Assembly (NCBI GenBank): GCA_036874045.1 | Contig: JAZBRI010000008.1 | Location: forward strand, 8,509,001 to 8,573,000 | DNA: 64,000 bases | Reading direction: 5' to 3' | DNA from: Cymodocea nodosa | Lineage: Eukaryota; Streptophyta; Magnoliopsida; Alismatales; Cymodoceaceae | Shown here: piece by piece, positions 10,642 to 21,667 of the stretch | Position numbering within the stretch: the first letter of the stretch is position 1 | Layout of the letters: every line of letters begins with the position of its first letter | Notes under the pieces: model-generated | What the model was told of the DNA's origin: nothing | Database searches by the model: none | The model's input: the letters and a program-made list of their open reading frames with translations, nothing else | Translations under genes and position numbers: made by a program

Positions 10642-12920
10642 ATGATGGTCTCTAAGTTCTACAAAGGTCGTGGCAAAGGAAAAGGAAAAAGTAGAGAAGA
10701 TGCAAAAGCAAAAGAAATAGATACTGATGAAGTTCCATGCACTTGGTTTAAGAAAATACTTCAAGTGGACAAAAGGTTAGCAAAAATTTACAGTGAATAC
10801 TTCTTTCCTGAAGGTATACTGAATGAAGTTAGATTAGAGCTTCATAAATACATGGGTATTTATAAATACATTAGTATTAAATACATGGGTATTCAAAGCA
10901 AGTTTGATAGGGAAAACCGAATGAAATGTGCTGAGATTGCATTTCTCGAACAGTGTGCAAAATATATGGAAAAAGGTGTAGGTTCATCAAATAGAATTCC
11001 TCAAACTCCTCTTAGTGGTACACAACTACATGCATTTGAGGAGGAACATGAATCTGCTATACCTACTCCTTTGTATTCAAAAGAGGTAGAATCAAATATT
11101 ACTGTAGATAAAAGAAAAGTTGAAGAACTTCGAAAGGCCGTAGCAATAGAAAGTGTTTCAAAGAATTAAAGTAGAAAACTTTTATGGAGCAATTTGAAAA
11201 GAAAACAGCAATACTTGAAGAGGAGAAACAAAAGTGTTATGGAAGAAGAAACATCAGAAAAATTATGTCTACAGAAACAAAATCTACTAAAAAAAGAAAA
11301 TCAAATGAGCATTTATTTCCAAAGGAAAATGTATGTCTAGACATTGTACCTTATAGTGCATCTGATAAGCTCATTAGTTCCAAGCATACTAAAACTGATG
11401 AAGATAATGAGACTTTATTTTCCCTTGCTAGAAAACTTGAGAAGAAATCCAAGTCAAATATGAGCTCAAGTTTTTCTATTAGTTCAAGTCCTGATGATGC
11501 AGAAATTGAAAAATCAAAGCATCAGGCAACTAATATTGAACAAGTTATTGCAGATATAATTGACAATGTTGAGGTAGTAACTAGTTCACAAGCTAAATTG
11601 TCTGGAGTAGCAGATATTGAAAAAGTTAAGACTTTAGAAGAGCTAAATGCCAACTAGCCTTCTTCAGAATCTATAAAAGCAGAGTCTGAGAATTCACAGC
11701 ATGTATCAATGGAGATATTTGTTGAACAAAATGAACAATTACAGACAGATATACCGGCTGTAGAATTTGTGGAAAAATTGAACTCTGATCATTCTATAGA
11801 GACTGAACAAATGAATGTTGAGCATATTGAAAATGTTCCTTACACTGTTGAAGCTGAAGAATCAAGCTTACTTGAGCAACTTCAAGAAAATATTTTCACA
11901 AAGGAACAACATGACATTCATTTTGAAGAAGAGGTTCTTGAAGATGAATTAAACTCTGAATCAAGGCTTCAGGTATCACCTTCTTTGTGTACAGTATTAC
12001 AAATTCAAGGTAATTCAATTCATTTTAGATTTGAGGAAGTAGTGAAGAAATACAATAATTTGATTACATGTCAAATTCTGCATGCTCGACCAATAAAATT
12101 CAAAAATTTGATTGATATAAGAGATCTATTTAAGTATCAAGGCCTCATTCAATTCTTGCCAGTTGGAATGAAATGGAAGCAATACAAAGAGCTTATTGTA
12201 GCTTTTTATAGCAATCTGGTCAAGAATGAAAATATATTGAAAACTCAAATAAATAAATAGGAGTTCATATTGTCTCCTGAATTAATTTTTGAAGTTTTGG
12301 GATTAAAGAATGAAGGTATTATTGTTACAAACAGATTTGACATGATTAGACAATTGGAATGGAACATGCAGTCTTTATCAAAAATTCCAAATGTATATAC
12401 TGAAATGCGATTAATGGAAAATATGAATATAGAGGCAATGTTTATTGCAAATATATTGCATGCTAATTTATTTCAGAGAGTCGGACATAATATGGAAGTC
12501 AACAGGAGTTGTTTATATGCAACTTATGGTTTGCTGAATAGAATTCAAATCAATTGGTTTGATGTTTTTACTTCTCAACTATAGCATATGAGTTCAAAGT
12601 TATTTTTTGGTGATGTTGTATGTAGACTCCTTGCAAGCCAATTGAATTTATCCGATTGGCCCTCTAAAACTAAAGGCATGAGAGCTTTTAGTGTAAAAGA
12701 TTTACAAAAATTTCAGGCCATGCATCAACCTCAACAACAACCAACAGAATGTACAGAACAGATTCCACCACAACAGCGAGGTTATTAAGTTCAAGCAAAA
12801 CAGCAACGCCAGATACCTCCTGACCTAGATGATGTGCTTAACGACATTAGAAATGATATTAGGCATCTAAGAGATAAAATCTATAATGCTATAAGTGATA
12901 TACTTAGGAGGAATAGATAA
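10642..12920 (+). pseudogene. Copia-A (A1) extra ORF after pol, plant transposon protein-like domain
   Basis: A third coding region lies between pol and the 3' LTR. I choose the ATG at 10642 because it opens the long frame (MMVSKFYKGRGKGKGK, basic). The N-terminal half is low complexity, Lys/Glu/Ser-rich and probably disordered. The C-terminal half (about 12000-12780) is a globular domain with ARPIKFKNLIDIRDLF, VAFYSNL, LSPELIFEVLGLKNEG, NRIQINW and FFGDVVCRLL. This pattern resembles the domain annotated in plant genomes as putative plant transposon protein (the Transposase_32-type family); that match is from memory, not a search. It is broken by stops near 11167, 11655, 12258 and 12582 and by at least one frame change. 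It is homologous to A2 (27903-29640) and D1 (42973-46343). Its role in the element is unknown. Confidence 0.7.
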
Positions 12921-13448
12921 CTATCTATTTGCTTGTATCTGAATACAAAATGTAATGTTTGTATTCATTGTTTGATTCATTGAACAATACATTTTTCTGT
13001 AAATGTTTACAATTCTTATTATTGTTTACAGAAAGCTTTGTTGTAAATATGTCTCTTGCTTTATATATTGTGTAATCATCTTTTTGATTAATGATAAAAA
13101 GGGGGAGAAATGTTAAATGTTAAAAATTCAAAAAAAGAAGATGATTATGATATTAATTACATATATTATAAAGGGAGATTATATTTAAGTGGTTATTGCA
13201 ATCTGAGAGATGATAATGTAATCTAAAAGATAATTATGTGGTCATTAAAATCTAAAAGATACTTATGTAATTATTGGCATCTGAAAGTTTTATTTTTGAG
13301 AGGTGAATTTTACACAAACAAGAGAAATAAGCTTAAGTGAACTTAAGTCAACAAACTTGTTTGTTGAATTAAAAGTTAACTCAACGAAGTTGCTTTGTTG
13401 AGTTAAATATATTTCATAATTGATTTAATATGGTTTTGTCATCATCAA
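12921..13448 (+). other. A1 3' untranslated region with strong hairpins
   Basis: AT-rich non-coding sequence. Two clear inverted repeats: CAACAAAC (13349-13356) with GTTTGTTG (13359-13366), perfect with a 2-nt loop, and TTAACTCAACGAAG (13376-13389) with CTTTGTTGAGTTAA (13393-13406), 13 of 14 pairs with a 3-nt loop. The same elements occur in A2 (32990-33040). A purine run gggggaga lies near 13100. Confidence 0.7.
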
Positions 13449-13460
13449 AAAGGGGGAGAT
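13449..13460 (+). other. Polypurine tract of A1
   Basis: AAAGGGGGAGAT immediately upstream of the 3' LTR, the usual plus-strand primer for LTR retrotransposons. Confidence 0.85.
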
Positions 13461-15086
13461 TGTTGAGTATTTTGTTTTGATGATGTGTGCTGAATGAAAG
13501 TAATCATATTTGCTCAATTACTATTGCTTGTGAAAAGAAATTAAAAACATCAATTAATACAGAAAAAGTTTACTGATATAAATACTTGTCTGTATTGGAT
13601 CTGAAATTATACTAAGTTAAATAACTAGTCATTTCATTGCATTAATTTCTCATTTAACTAAACGTTAAGTTAATGTGTTTTTATTGAAAAGCATGATATA
13701 TTTTAAAGTTATATCTTCTATATCATGAACAATACATATTCAGACAACTCATTAAGTTAGAGTGTTATTTGTATAGAGATCACATGAGAACACGTTAAGT
13801 TATAGGCTTAAAGGTTAAAATAGGTTACATGAGAACTCGTTAAGTTAGTGAGTAAAAGAAGAGATGAACCTGTTAAGTTAGTGTTGTACACGTGGTGAAA
13901 TTATAAGTTACGAATGTTATATTGTATCACGTGAGGTGCACATGTTTAACTCGTTAAGTTAACATAACTAAACATGTTGAGTTGCTATATTGAACACTAA
14001 GGCAACGCATTAGGTTAGCGTTATAAAAACTTAAGTTGTTATTTTTGCACGTGGTAAAATTCTTATTATAAAAACATTTATTTATTACTAGTTTGTTGAT
14101 TTATCTGTAACACAATGGAGATGGTTCGTTGAGTTATCGTAATACCACGGAGATGGTTCGTTGTGTTAGCGTAACACCACGAACTTAGTTTGTTGAGTTA
14201 GCTACAGTAATAGTCACGTGAGTTGGCACATGAGGAACTCATTAAGTTAGAAACGTTAAGTTATATATCTACTTGTTTTACTTGTTTAGTTAACATTAAA
14301 GTAACAACTTCTTATTACACTTGATGAAAGATTTTGGATGAGAAAGTTTATTTTGCAGGAAATTTTTCAGAGATCTAGGATTGATGATTAAAGAAAATTC
14401 AAAATATAAACATGGGTCAGAACATGTGTATTTCGATGAAAGAAAAAGAAAAGACGTGAAGAAGTGGAAGACTGATAGTGATTAAATGTGGAGGATATGC
14501 ATGAAATGAATATACAGTATAAAAGGCATAGAATTCTCGTTGATCAGTTATCCCTGCACTCCAAACGAAAAATCATTTCAGGGATCAAAAACACCTCTTC
14601 GGGGAAAAGCTCTCAGGTGGAAGAAAATTCAGTGAAGTAGAAAAAGGTGAGATATATGTCACTGAAGATTTGAAATATCAAATGGAAGAAAATTCAGTGA
14701 AGTAGAAAAGGTCAGATTTATGTCACTGAAGATTTGAAGTATCAGAAGAAAGCAAATTCGGTGAAGTAGAGAAAGACTAGATATTCGTCATTAAAGAATT
14801 GCTGAAGAAGAAAGATCTCAAACAGAGAGAAATGTTTTAAATTCCGCAAATTAGTTTTCTCTGTTTGTAGTTATGAAATTGTATAGATGAAACATGGTAT
14901 CAATATATAATTGCATCTACAATTTCTAAGGAGAATTGAATTGTATATTGTAATTGAAACCTTGAATAAAAATGATTTTATGAAAACAGTGTCTCGACTT
15001 GTTTTTGAGTTTTAAAGTTTCAATTATAATCGAAAATGTTCAAAAACATCATTCACCCCCCTCTTGTGTAGCCATACAATCCTACA
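13461..15086 (+). repeat. 3' LTR of A1 (Copia-A)
   Basis: TGTTGAGTATTTTG...CAATCCTACA, about 1626 bp. It contains repeated CGTTAAGTTA / CGTTGAGTTA motifs, several CACGTG boxes and a TATA box TATAAAA at 14518-14524. A 62-65-bp direct repeat (14618-14682 and 14683-14744, with a divergent third unit) lies downstream of the TATA box, so probably in R/U5. The two units explain its extra length over A2's LTRs. Confidence 0.93.
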
Positions 15087-15119
15087 AATGGCAAGAACAA
15101 TTCTTAATGTATCTAATCT
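15087..15119 (+). pseudogene. 33-bp island of Copia-B (B2) integrase between A1 and A2
   Basis: The 33 bases match the B3 integrase segment at about 22618-22650 encoding MARTILNASDL, with a few substitutions. The B2 sequence resumes after A2 at 34623 with the next codons (LPKFLWAEVVNT). This island proves that A1 and A2 are separate insertions in one host element. Its last five bases, AATCT (15115-15119), are A2's left target-site duplication. Confidence 0.9.
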
Positions 15120-16699
15120 TGTTGAGTATTTTGTTTTGATGATGTATGCTGAATGAAAGTAATAATATTTACTCAATTACTATTGATTGTGAAAAGAAAT
15201 TAAAAATCATCAATTAATACAGAAAAAGTTTACTGATATAAATATTTGTCTGTATTGGATCTGAAATTATACTAAATTAATAACTAGTCGTTTTGTTGCA
15301 TTAATTTCTCATTTAACTAAATGTTAAGTTAACGTGTGTGTTTTTATTGAAAAGCATGATATGTTTTAAAGTTATATTTTCTGTATCATGAACAGTGCAT
15401 GTTTAGACAACTCGTTAAGTTAGAGTGTTATTTTGTATAAAGATCACGTGAGAACTCGTTAAGTTAGAGGCTTAAAGGTTAAAATAGGTCACATGCGAAC
15501 TCGTTAAGTTAGTGAGTAAAAGAAGAGATGGACTCGTTAAGTTAATATTGTATACATAGTGAATTAAAAGTTACGAATGTTATATTGTATCGCGTGAGGT
15601 GCATATGTTTAACTTGTTAGGTAACATAACTAAAGGTGTTGAGTTGCTATATTGAACACTAAGGTAACGCGTTAGGTTAGTGTTATAAACTTAAATTGTT
15701 ATTTTTGCACATGGTAAAATTCTTATTATAAAAACATTTGTTTGTTACTGGTTTGTTGAGTTATGTGTAACACAACAGAGATGGTTCGTTGAGTTATCGT
15801 AATACCACAAAGCTGGTTCGTTAAGTTAGCGTAACACCACAGACTTAGTTCGTTGAGTTAGCTATAGTACTTGTCACGTGAGTTGGCACATGAGGAACTC
15901 ATTTAGTTAGAAACGTTAAGTTATATATCTACTTGTTTTACTCGTTTAGTTAACATTAAAGTAACGACTTCTTATTATACTTGATGAAAAATTTTGGACG
16001 AGAAAGTTTATTTTGTAGGAAATTTTTCAGAAATCTAGGATTGATGATTAAAGAAAATTCGAAATGTAAATGTGGGTCAAAACGTGTGTATTTCGATGAA
16101 GGAAAAAGAGAAGACGTGAAGAAGTGAAAAACTGATAGTGTTTAAAATTGGAGGATATGCATGAAATGAAGATACAGTATAAAAGGCATAGAATTCTCGT
16201 TGATCATTTATCCCTGCACACCAAACGAAAAATCTTTTCAAGGATCAAAAACACTTTTTGGGGAAAAGCACTCAGGTGGAAGAAAATTAAGTGAAGTAGA
16301 AAAAGGTAAGATCTATGTCATTGAAGATTTGAAGTATCAAAAGAAAGCAAATTCGGTAAAGCAAAGAAAGACAAGATATTCATTACTAAAGAATTGTTGA
16401 AGAAGAAAAAGCAAAAGAAAAAGAAAGATTTCAAATAGGGAGAAATGTTTTAAATTCTGTAAATTAGTTTTCTCTATTTGTAGTTATGAAATTGTATAGA
16501 TGAAACATGGTATCGATATATAATTGCTTCTACAATTTCTGAGGAAAATTGAATTGTATATTGTAATTGAAACCTTGAATAAAAATGATTTTATGAAAAT
16601 AGTGTCTCAACTTGTTTTTGAGTTTTGAAGTTTCAATTATAATCGAAAATGTTGAAATACACAATTTACCCCCCTCTTGTGTAGCCATACGATCCTACA
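15120..16699 (+). repeat. 5' LTR of A2 (Copia-A)
   Basis: TGTTGAGTATTTTG...CGATCCTACA, 1580 bp. Same motif organisation as A1's LTR: arrays of CGTTAAGTTA / CGTTGAGTTA half-sites, CACGTG boxes, TATA box and an R/U5 segment, but one copy of the 62-65-bp repeat instead of two. Confidence 0.93.
16178..16184 (+). promoter_or_regulatory. TATA box in A2 5' LTR
   Basis: TATAAAA in the context acagtataaaaggcatag. The same motif is kept in A1 (14518), A3 (44823) and A4 (60640), and slightly changed in A2's 3' LTR (34100). It would define the U3/R boundary about 30 bp downstream; the exact start is not visible. Confidence 0.7.
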
Positions 16700-16701
16700 A
16701 G

Positions 16702-16713
16702 TGGTATCAGAGC
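16702..16713 (+). other. Primer-binding site of A2
   Basis: TGGTATCAGAGC, a perfect match to the initiator Met tRNA type primer site, two bases inside the 5' LTR end. Confidence 0.95.
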
Positions 16714-16899
16714 ATTGTTAATAATCTTTGATATAATATCGATACCAACTTATTTAATATCATTACTTATTTTGCCTTCCTTATTTTTAAACATAAATTG
16801 ATATTTGAGCATACTCTTAACCTTCTCGATTTAAGGCTCAAATTGTTTTTATTATTTTAGACTAATTAAAATCAAATAGGTTGAAAAATCTAAGGTAAG

Positions 16900-18504
16900 A
16901 TAACTACTGGAAATGGTAAATTTTCTATATATGAAGGTCAAAATCTTAATCGTCCTCCTTTATTTGATGGAATACATTTTGAATATTGGAAATATAGGAT
17001 GGCAGTCTTTCTTCAAAGTATAGATCACAAGTTGTGGTTCATGATTTCTAAACCATATACTTCGTTATCTACCCCTTATAATACTTGGACAATTACTAAA
17101 AAAGAAAATGAAACTCTGAATGGTAAAGGCTTAAATATTTTATTTTGTGCATTGAGTTATGAACAGTTCATTAAAGTGTCGGCATATAAATCTGCTTATG
17201 AGGTGTGGCATGCATTAGAAGTTTCACATGAAGGTACTTCTCAAGTTAAAGAGACTAAGATTAACATGTTAATTCATAAGTATAAACTCTTTAAGATGCA
17301 TGAAGACGAAAGTATTTCTGAGATGCTTTCTAGGTTCCTTGATATTATAAACTCTTTAAAATGCTTAGGAAAGAATTTTGAACAGAAAGATTTGGTGAGG
17401 AAAATTCTCAGATCCCTAAGTTCCAAATGGTATTAGAAAGTGACATCAATTGAGGAATCAAGAAATTTAAATGTTTATACCATAAATGAACTTATAGGAA
17501 ACTTAACTACTTACGAAGTTCAATTAAATAAATCACTGAGTCACAATAAACTATAAATGAAGAAAGAAATAGCCTTTGAAATTAACTCAGATTCTAATAT
17601 ATCTACTGATTCTGACGAGGATTTGATTTTGCTGATTAGGAAATTCAAGAAAGCATGGAAAGCTAGGAAATAGCAAAGGAACAGAAATGATAAACCCTCA
17701 ATGTCAAAATCACTGAATGACAAGAATTCTTCATCTAGAAAGTATGTATGTTACAATTGTAAGAAACCTGGACATCTTTCTCCAAATTGTCCTATAAGGA
17801 AAAGTGAAAAGCATAGTAGGACAAATCAGAAGAAGACGACTTAGAAAACTTAGAAAAAGTTTTACAAAAAAAAGGCTTTGAAGGTCACTTTGGATGACAT
17901 GTCAAAAGAGTTTAAATCTGAGGAATCATCATCAAAATCTTTACATTTAGAAGAAGAACAAGAGTTAGAAGACATTGCTCATGTGTGCTTCATGGCAAAT
18001 GAGTCTGAGGTAATTTCTGATCCTGAAAGTCATTCAGATTTTAACTTTGATGAATTATTATGTGCTTATCATGTATTATTACAAAAACTTAAAGTTTGTA
18101 AACTGGAAAATAAGAATATTAGAAACTCTTTGTCCATTTTGGAAGAAGAAAATTGTTTCCTGTCTACTACTTTAGAAAAGTTTAAATGTGATAATGAAAA
18201 TCATGCTAGAGATTTGCATAAATTTATATTTAATGAATGTGTCTTGCATGAACAAATACAGAATACAAATGTTGAAAAATTAAAGATATAATCTGAAAAT
18301 GAAATATTGAGAAACAATATAAATAATCTTGAATTAGAGATTGATAGATTAAATATGAGAGAGCTAGATTTAAATTCTACCATTGATAAATGGAATTTAA
18401 GTCAAACTAAGTTAGATAAACTAATTAGTACCCCTGCAGTGTCACATAAATTTGTCTTAGGATTTGATTATCCTGAATATCCTGAATCTCAAGCAAATAA
18501 AGGA
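16900..18504 (+). pseudogene. Copia-A (A2) gag, first part (split by B3)
   Basis: Gag of Copia-A up to the B3 insertion. The likely start is at 16900, where the frame reads ATA-ACT-ACT-GGA; I infer an ATG lost by a G to A change, since no other ATG precedes the conserved NRPPLFDG / YWKYRMAVF motif. The capsid domain runs to about 17436, where TAG replaces Trp. Then comes a basic region with a CCHC zinc knuckle (CYNCKKPGHLSPNC, about 17749-17790) and an acidic coiled-coil C-terminal part (17878-18500). Several further stops (17553, 17670, 17842, 18289) make it non-functional. The rest continues at 26571. Confidence 0.85.
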
Positions 18505-18509
18505 TTTAT

Positions 18510-20066
18510 TAAAAGGACCTCTAGATTTTGATAATGCAAAAATCAATGTGAGGTTTTGAATTGTATTTCTCAGGTTTAGTCAGTGCAGCAAAAGATCAGA
18601 AGGTAGACAATTCTAAGTAGCTAACAGGTTGCAGTTAATCTCAGAATGTGCTGCTACAGAAAATCGGACAGTTAAGAAAGGATTGAATGATCGGAAAGTT
18701 AAGGAGTTAACTATCTAGAAGCTTAAAGAACTTTTCGGAGAGTTAGATAACTATTCAAGTTTTTCTGAGAGTTATAGGTATAACTATCTGAAAGTTAAGT
18801 CATTCAATTAACCACGTGTAGAAATACAGAACGGAAGCTTAAAGGACTTTTTAGAGAGTTAGATAACTATCTGAGTTTTCTTTTCAGAGAGTTAGATAAC
18901 TATTCGAGTTTTTCAGTGAGTTACAGGTATAACTTTTCGGAACTTAGGTCATCTTATTACGCATGTGCAAAATGGTGAAGTCGGTAGTTAAAAGCTTAAA
19001 AAGAAAAATCAAAGAGTTAGATAACTATCCGACTTTTTCAGACAATTATAGGTATAACTATCCGACTTTTTCGGACAGTTACAGGTATAACTATCTGAAA
19101 ATTAAGTCATTGAATTTCCCACGTGCAGAAATCCAGATAGAAGCTCAAATAAGTTTTCGAAGAGTTATAAAGATAACTATTCGAAATCTTGAAGCATTTC
19201 GGTGAGTTACAGGTATAACCATCCGAAACTTAAGTCAGTCTTTATGCATGTGCTGAATTAATGCAATCGGAAAGTTAACGGAGGGTTACTGTAGCTAACT
19301 ATCTGACAGTTAAACAACTGTTCGGTAAGTTACAGTTACAAGTATCCGATTGAATGACAGCTCGCATTATATGATCTGGAATCCTACATGGCAAAAAGAC
19401 TTAAGTGATCTTTCGGTAAGATACAAACATTCTTTGAAGAGTTACACAGCTAACTATCCGAAAGGTTAAGAAAATTGGAAGGATATCTTGAAATATCTTT
19501 CTGAACGGTAACTTATCGTATTTGGGACTGAAGTCTAATCAAGTACAGTAGAATACATCCGTTGGAAGAAATATATGATCGTTACACATGTTTTGTATAT
19601 ATACAAGATACAGACAACAGAATTACATAGCTTTAGCTCATACACATACTTACACCAAGCTCCACAAAAGAAAAGCTTTAGAGATCAAATCATCTTCAAC
19701 ATTTACAGACTGAATTTCAGAAGCTTATCACGCACTCAACTCTATTACTCACAAGCTAGTGTTTACTCAAGTACATAGATCAAAACTTCAGAGAAAGGAT
19801 TGGTTGGAGCTTCAACTAGGAAGCTTAAGTGAATGGTTGGTTCTTGCTTAAACCCTAAAGCAAGTGATTGTAAGTTTGCAAAAGTTTAGTGAAGCCCAAG
19901 TATCCCTTGGGGGTGGACTAGCTGTTAGTGGTGAACCACCTAAAATCTCTGTGTGTACTCTTTTATCGTGTGCTTGCTATTTCTTTATACTAATCTACTA
20001 CTAAAAGGTGAAGAAACAAATTATTACCATTCACCCCCTCCTCTAGTAAGTCATAAGGTCCTAACA
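18510..20066 (+). repeat. 5' LTR of B3
   Basis: Starts TAAAAGGACC (TG mutated to TA) and ends GGTCCTAACA; 1557 bp. It carries the CGGAGAGTTA / TAACTATCCG hairpin array, repeated CTTAAGTCATTGAATT boxes and CACGTG-like sites. A TATA-like TATATATA lies at 19596-19603. One hairpin unit near 19022-19095 is locally duplicated relative to the 3' LTR. Confidence 0.93.
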
Positions 20067-20068
20067 AT

Positions 20069-20080
20069 TGGTATTAGAGC
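20069..20080 (+). other. Primer-binding site of B3
   Basis: TGGTATTAGAGC, one change from the initiator Met tRNA primer consensus, two bases inside the LTR end. Confidence 0.9.
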
Positions 20081-20118
20081 AAGGTTGATCTCGTTAATAG
20101 ATTTAACCATCTGAGATC

Positions 20119-21666
20119 ATGACTTTCCACACTATAGAGGGTTAGAATATCCATCGACCTCCCTTGTTTGATGGTAGCAATTATACCTACTGGAAAAATA
20201 GGATGGAGTGCTTTCTCAGGAGTACAGATGTGAAACTTTGGAGAATAGTTGTACATGGTACACCAACTCCAATCAGTCATGAAAGTGACTGGACTGAGGA
20301 GAATGAAAGAATAATCCAGATGGATGCTCGTGGGCTTAATTCCATTTACTATGTACTAATTAGTGAATAGTATAATAAAATATCTGCTTGTAAATTCTCC
20401 CATGAAGCTTGGAAGATCCTTTAAATTACATATGAAGGAACCAGCCAAGTTAAAGATACTAAAATCAGCATTTTATTAAGAAAATATGAACTATTCAAAA
20501 TGCTTGATAAAGAAAGTATCACTGAAATGTTTTCTAGATTCACAGAAATTGTGAATGAACTAAGAGGCCTTGGGAGGAGTTTTTCTAATCGTGAACAAGT
20601 ACAAAAGATCCTAAGGAGCTTGTCAGTCGAATGGAAGCAGAAATCTACTTCCATACAAGATTCAAAGGATCTGAACAACTATTCAATTGAAGATCTGTTG
20701 GGAAACCTTCTAGCCCATGAAGTCCAAATGAAGGAATGGAAAGAAGAAGAAGGAGTCACTAAAAGAAAGGTAGAGAAAAAGAAAGAACTAGCTTTTCCCT
20801 CAACAGAAGATCAACCAAGCTCGGATGAGGATGAAGTGTTACTGATGGCTAGGAACTTCAAAAGGATGATGAGACAAGGAGGCAAAGCCAGCTCCTCAAA
20901 ATCAAAAGTCCCTACACGCTACAAGTGCAAGAAACTGGGACACATTCAACTTTACTGTCCTTTTCAACAGGAGGAGGACAAACAGAAATGGAAGAGGAAG
21001 AATAAGAAGAAAATGGCCTTGAAAGCCACTTGGGATGACAGTAGTTCATCCAGCAGCTCATCAGACTCAGATGAGGAGGCATCTGCAAATGTGTGCTTTG
21101 CTGCATAAGAGGTATGTTTTTCATCTCCCTATTGCTCAGAAAAAGAAAATGATGATGTAGATATAGATAGTCTTCTCTATACAGTAGATAACTTATATGT
21201 AAAATGTAAGTACAAGAAAGAATTAAAGAGTTTAAATTCCTATCTAGAAGATGTTTTTGCTAAACTAGAAAAAGTCCTAGTTGATAATAGGGAATTGAAA
21301 ACTAAAATGGATAGCTATAGTTGTAAAAACTTTGATCTGAAAGAAGAAAATAAAAATCTATTATCTGAAGTTACTGATTTAAAGAAAACTGTATGTAAAT
21401 TTACTAAGGGTGAAAATAGTTTAAACAAAATCATAGGATCTCAAAGAATAGGAAGAAGTAAATTTGGCCTAGAGTATGCTGTACCACAGGAAACTCCTTA
21501 CTGTGGTGGAAAAATTAGATCTTACAGAGATGGCACAACTATGTTTGTCATTAAGAAGAGATCTACTTCTATATGGCTACCAAAAGGCAACAGGTTCAAT
21601 ATACAGAGGACTAACACTGATGGACCCAAGAAGATATGGGTACCAAAAGTCTTAATTTCAACATGA
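20119..21666 (+). pseudogene. Copia-B (B3) gag
   Basis: SIRE-like gag, from ATG at 20119 to TGA at 21664-21666. It contains RPPLFDGSNYTYWKNRMECF, a capsid domain to about 20690, a basic stretch, the zinc knuckle CKKLGHIQLYC (about 20930) and an eight-Ser acidic run (about 21045). The rest is a coiled coil ending in the WVPK region. Stops: TAG at codon 9 (CAG in B1), TAG after VLISE (about 20368), TAA near 20422 and TAA at 21106-21108, mostly single transitions from Gln codons. The C-terminal TGA lies in acaTGAtttgcag; pol follows in another frame. Confidence 0.88.
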
Positions 21667-21667
21667 T

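Larger units (their letters stand above)
3187..15086 (+). mobile_element. Copia-A copy A1, missing its 5' end in this window
   Basis: Large Copia element read as gag remnant, pol, non-coding block, extra ORF, polypurine tract and 3' LTR. Its 5' LTR and gag N-terminus must lie left of the window, beyond B1. It is inserted in the integrase gene of Copia-B copy B2: directly after its 3' LTR (15086) comes a 33-bp piece of B2 integrase (15087-15119). The expected target-site copy is AATGG at 15087; its partner is off-window. A solo LTR (8124-9932) sits in its spacer. Confidence 0.9.

Noticed and set aside
16200-16400. Short frame in the A2 5' LTR, with counterparts in other Copia-A LTRs
   Set aside because: It is in the R/U5 region and composed of the 62-65-bp repeat; frame and length are not kept in A1, A3 and A4.
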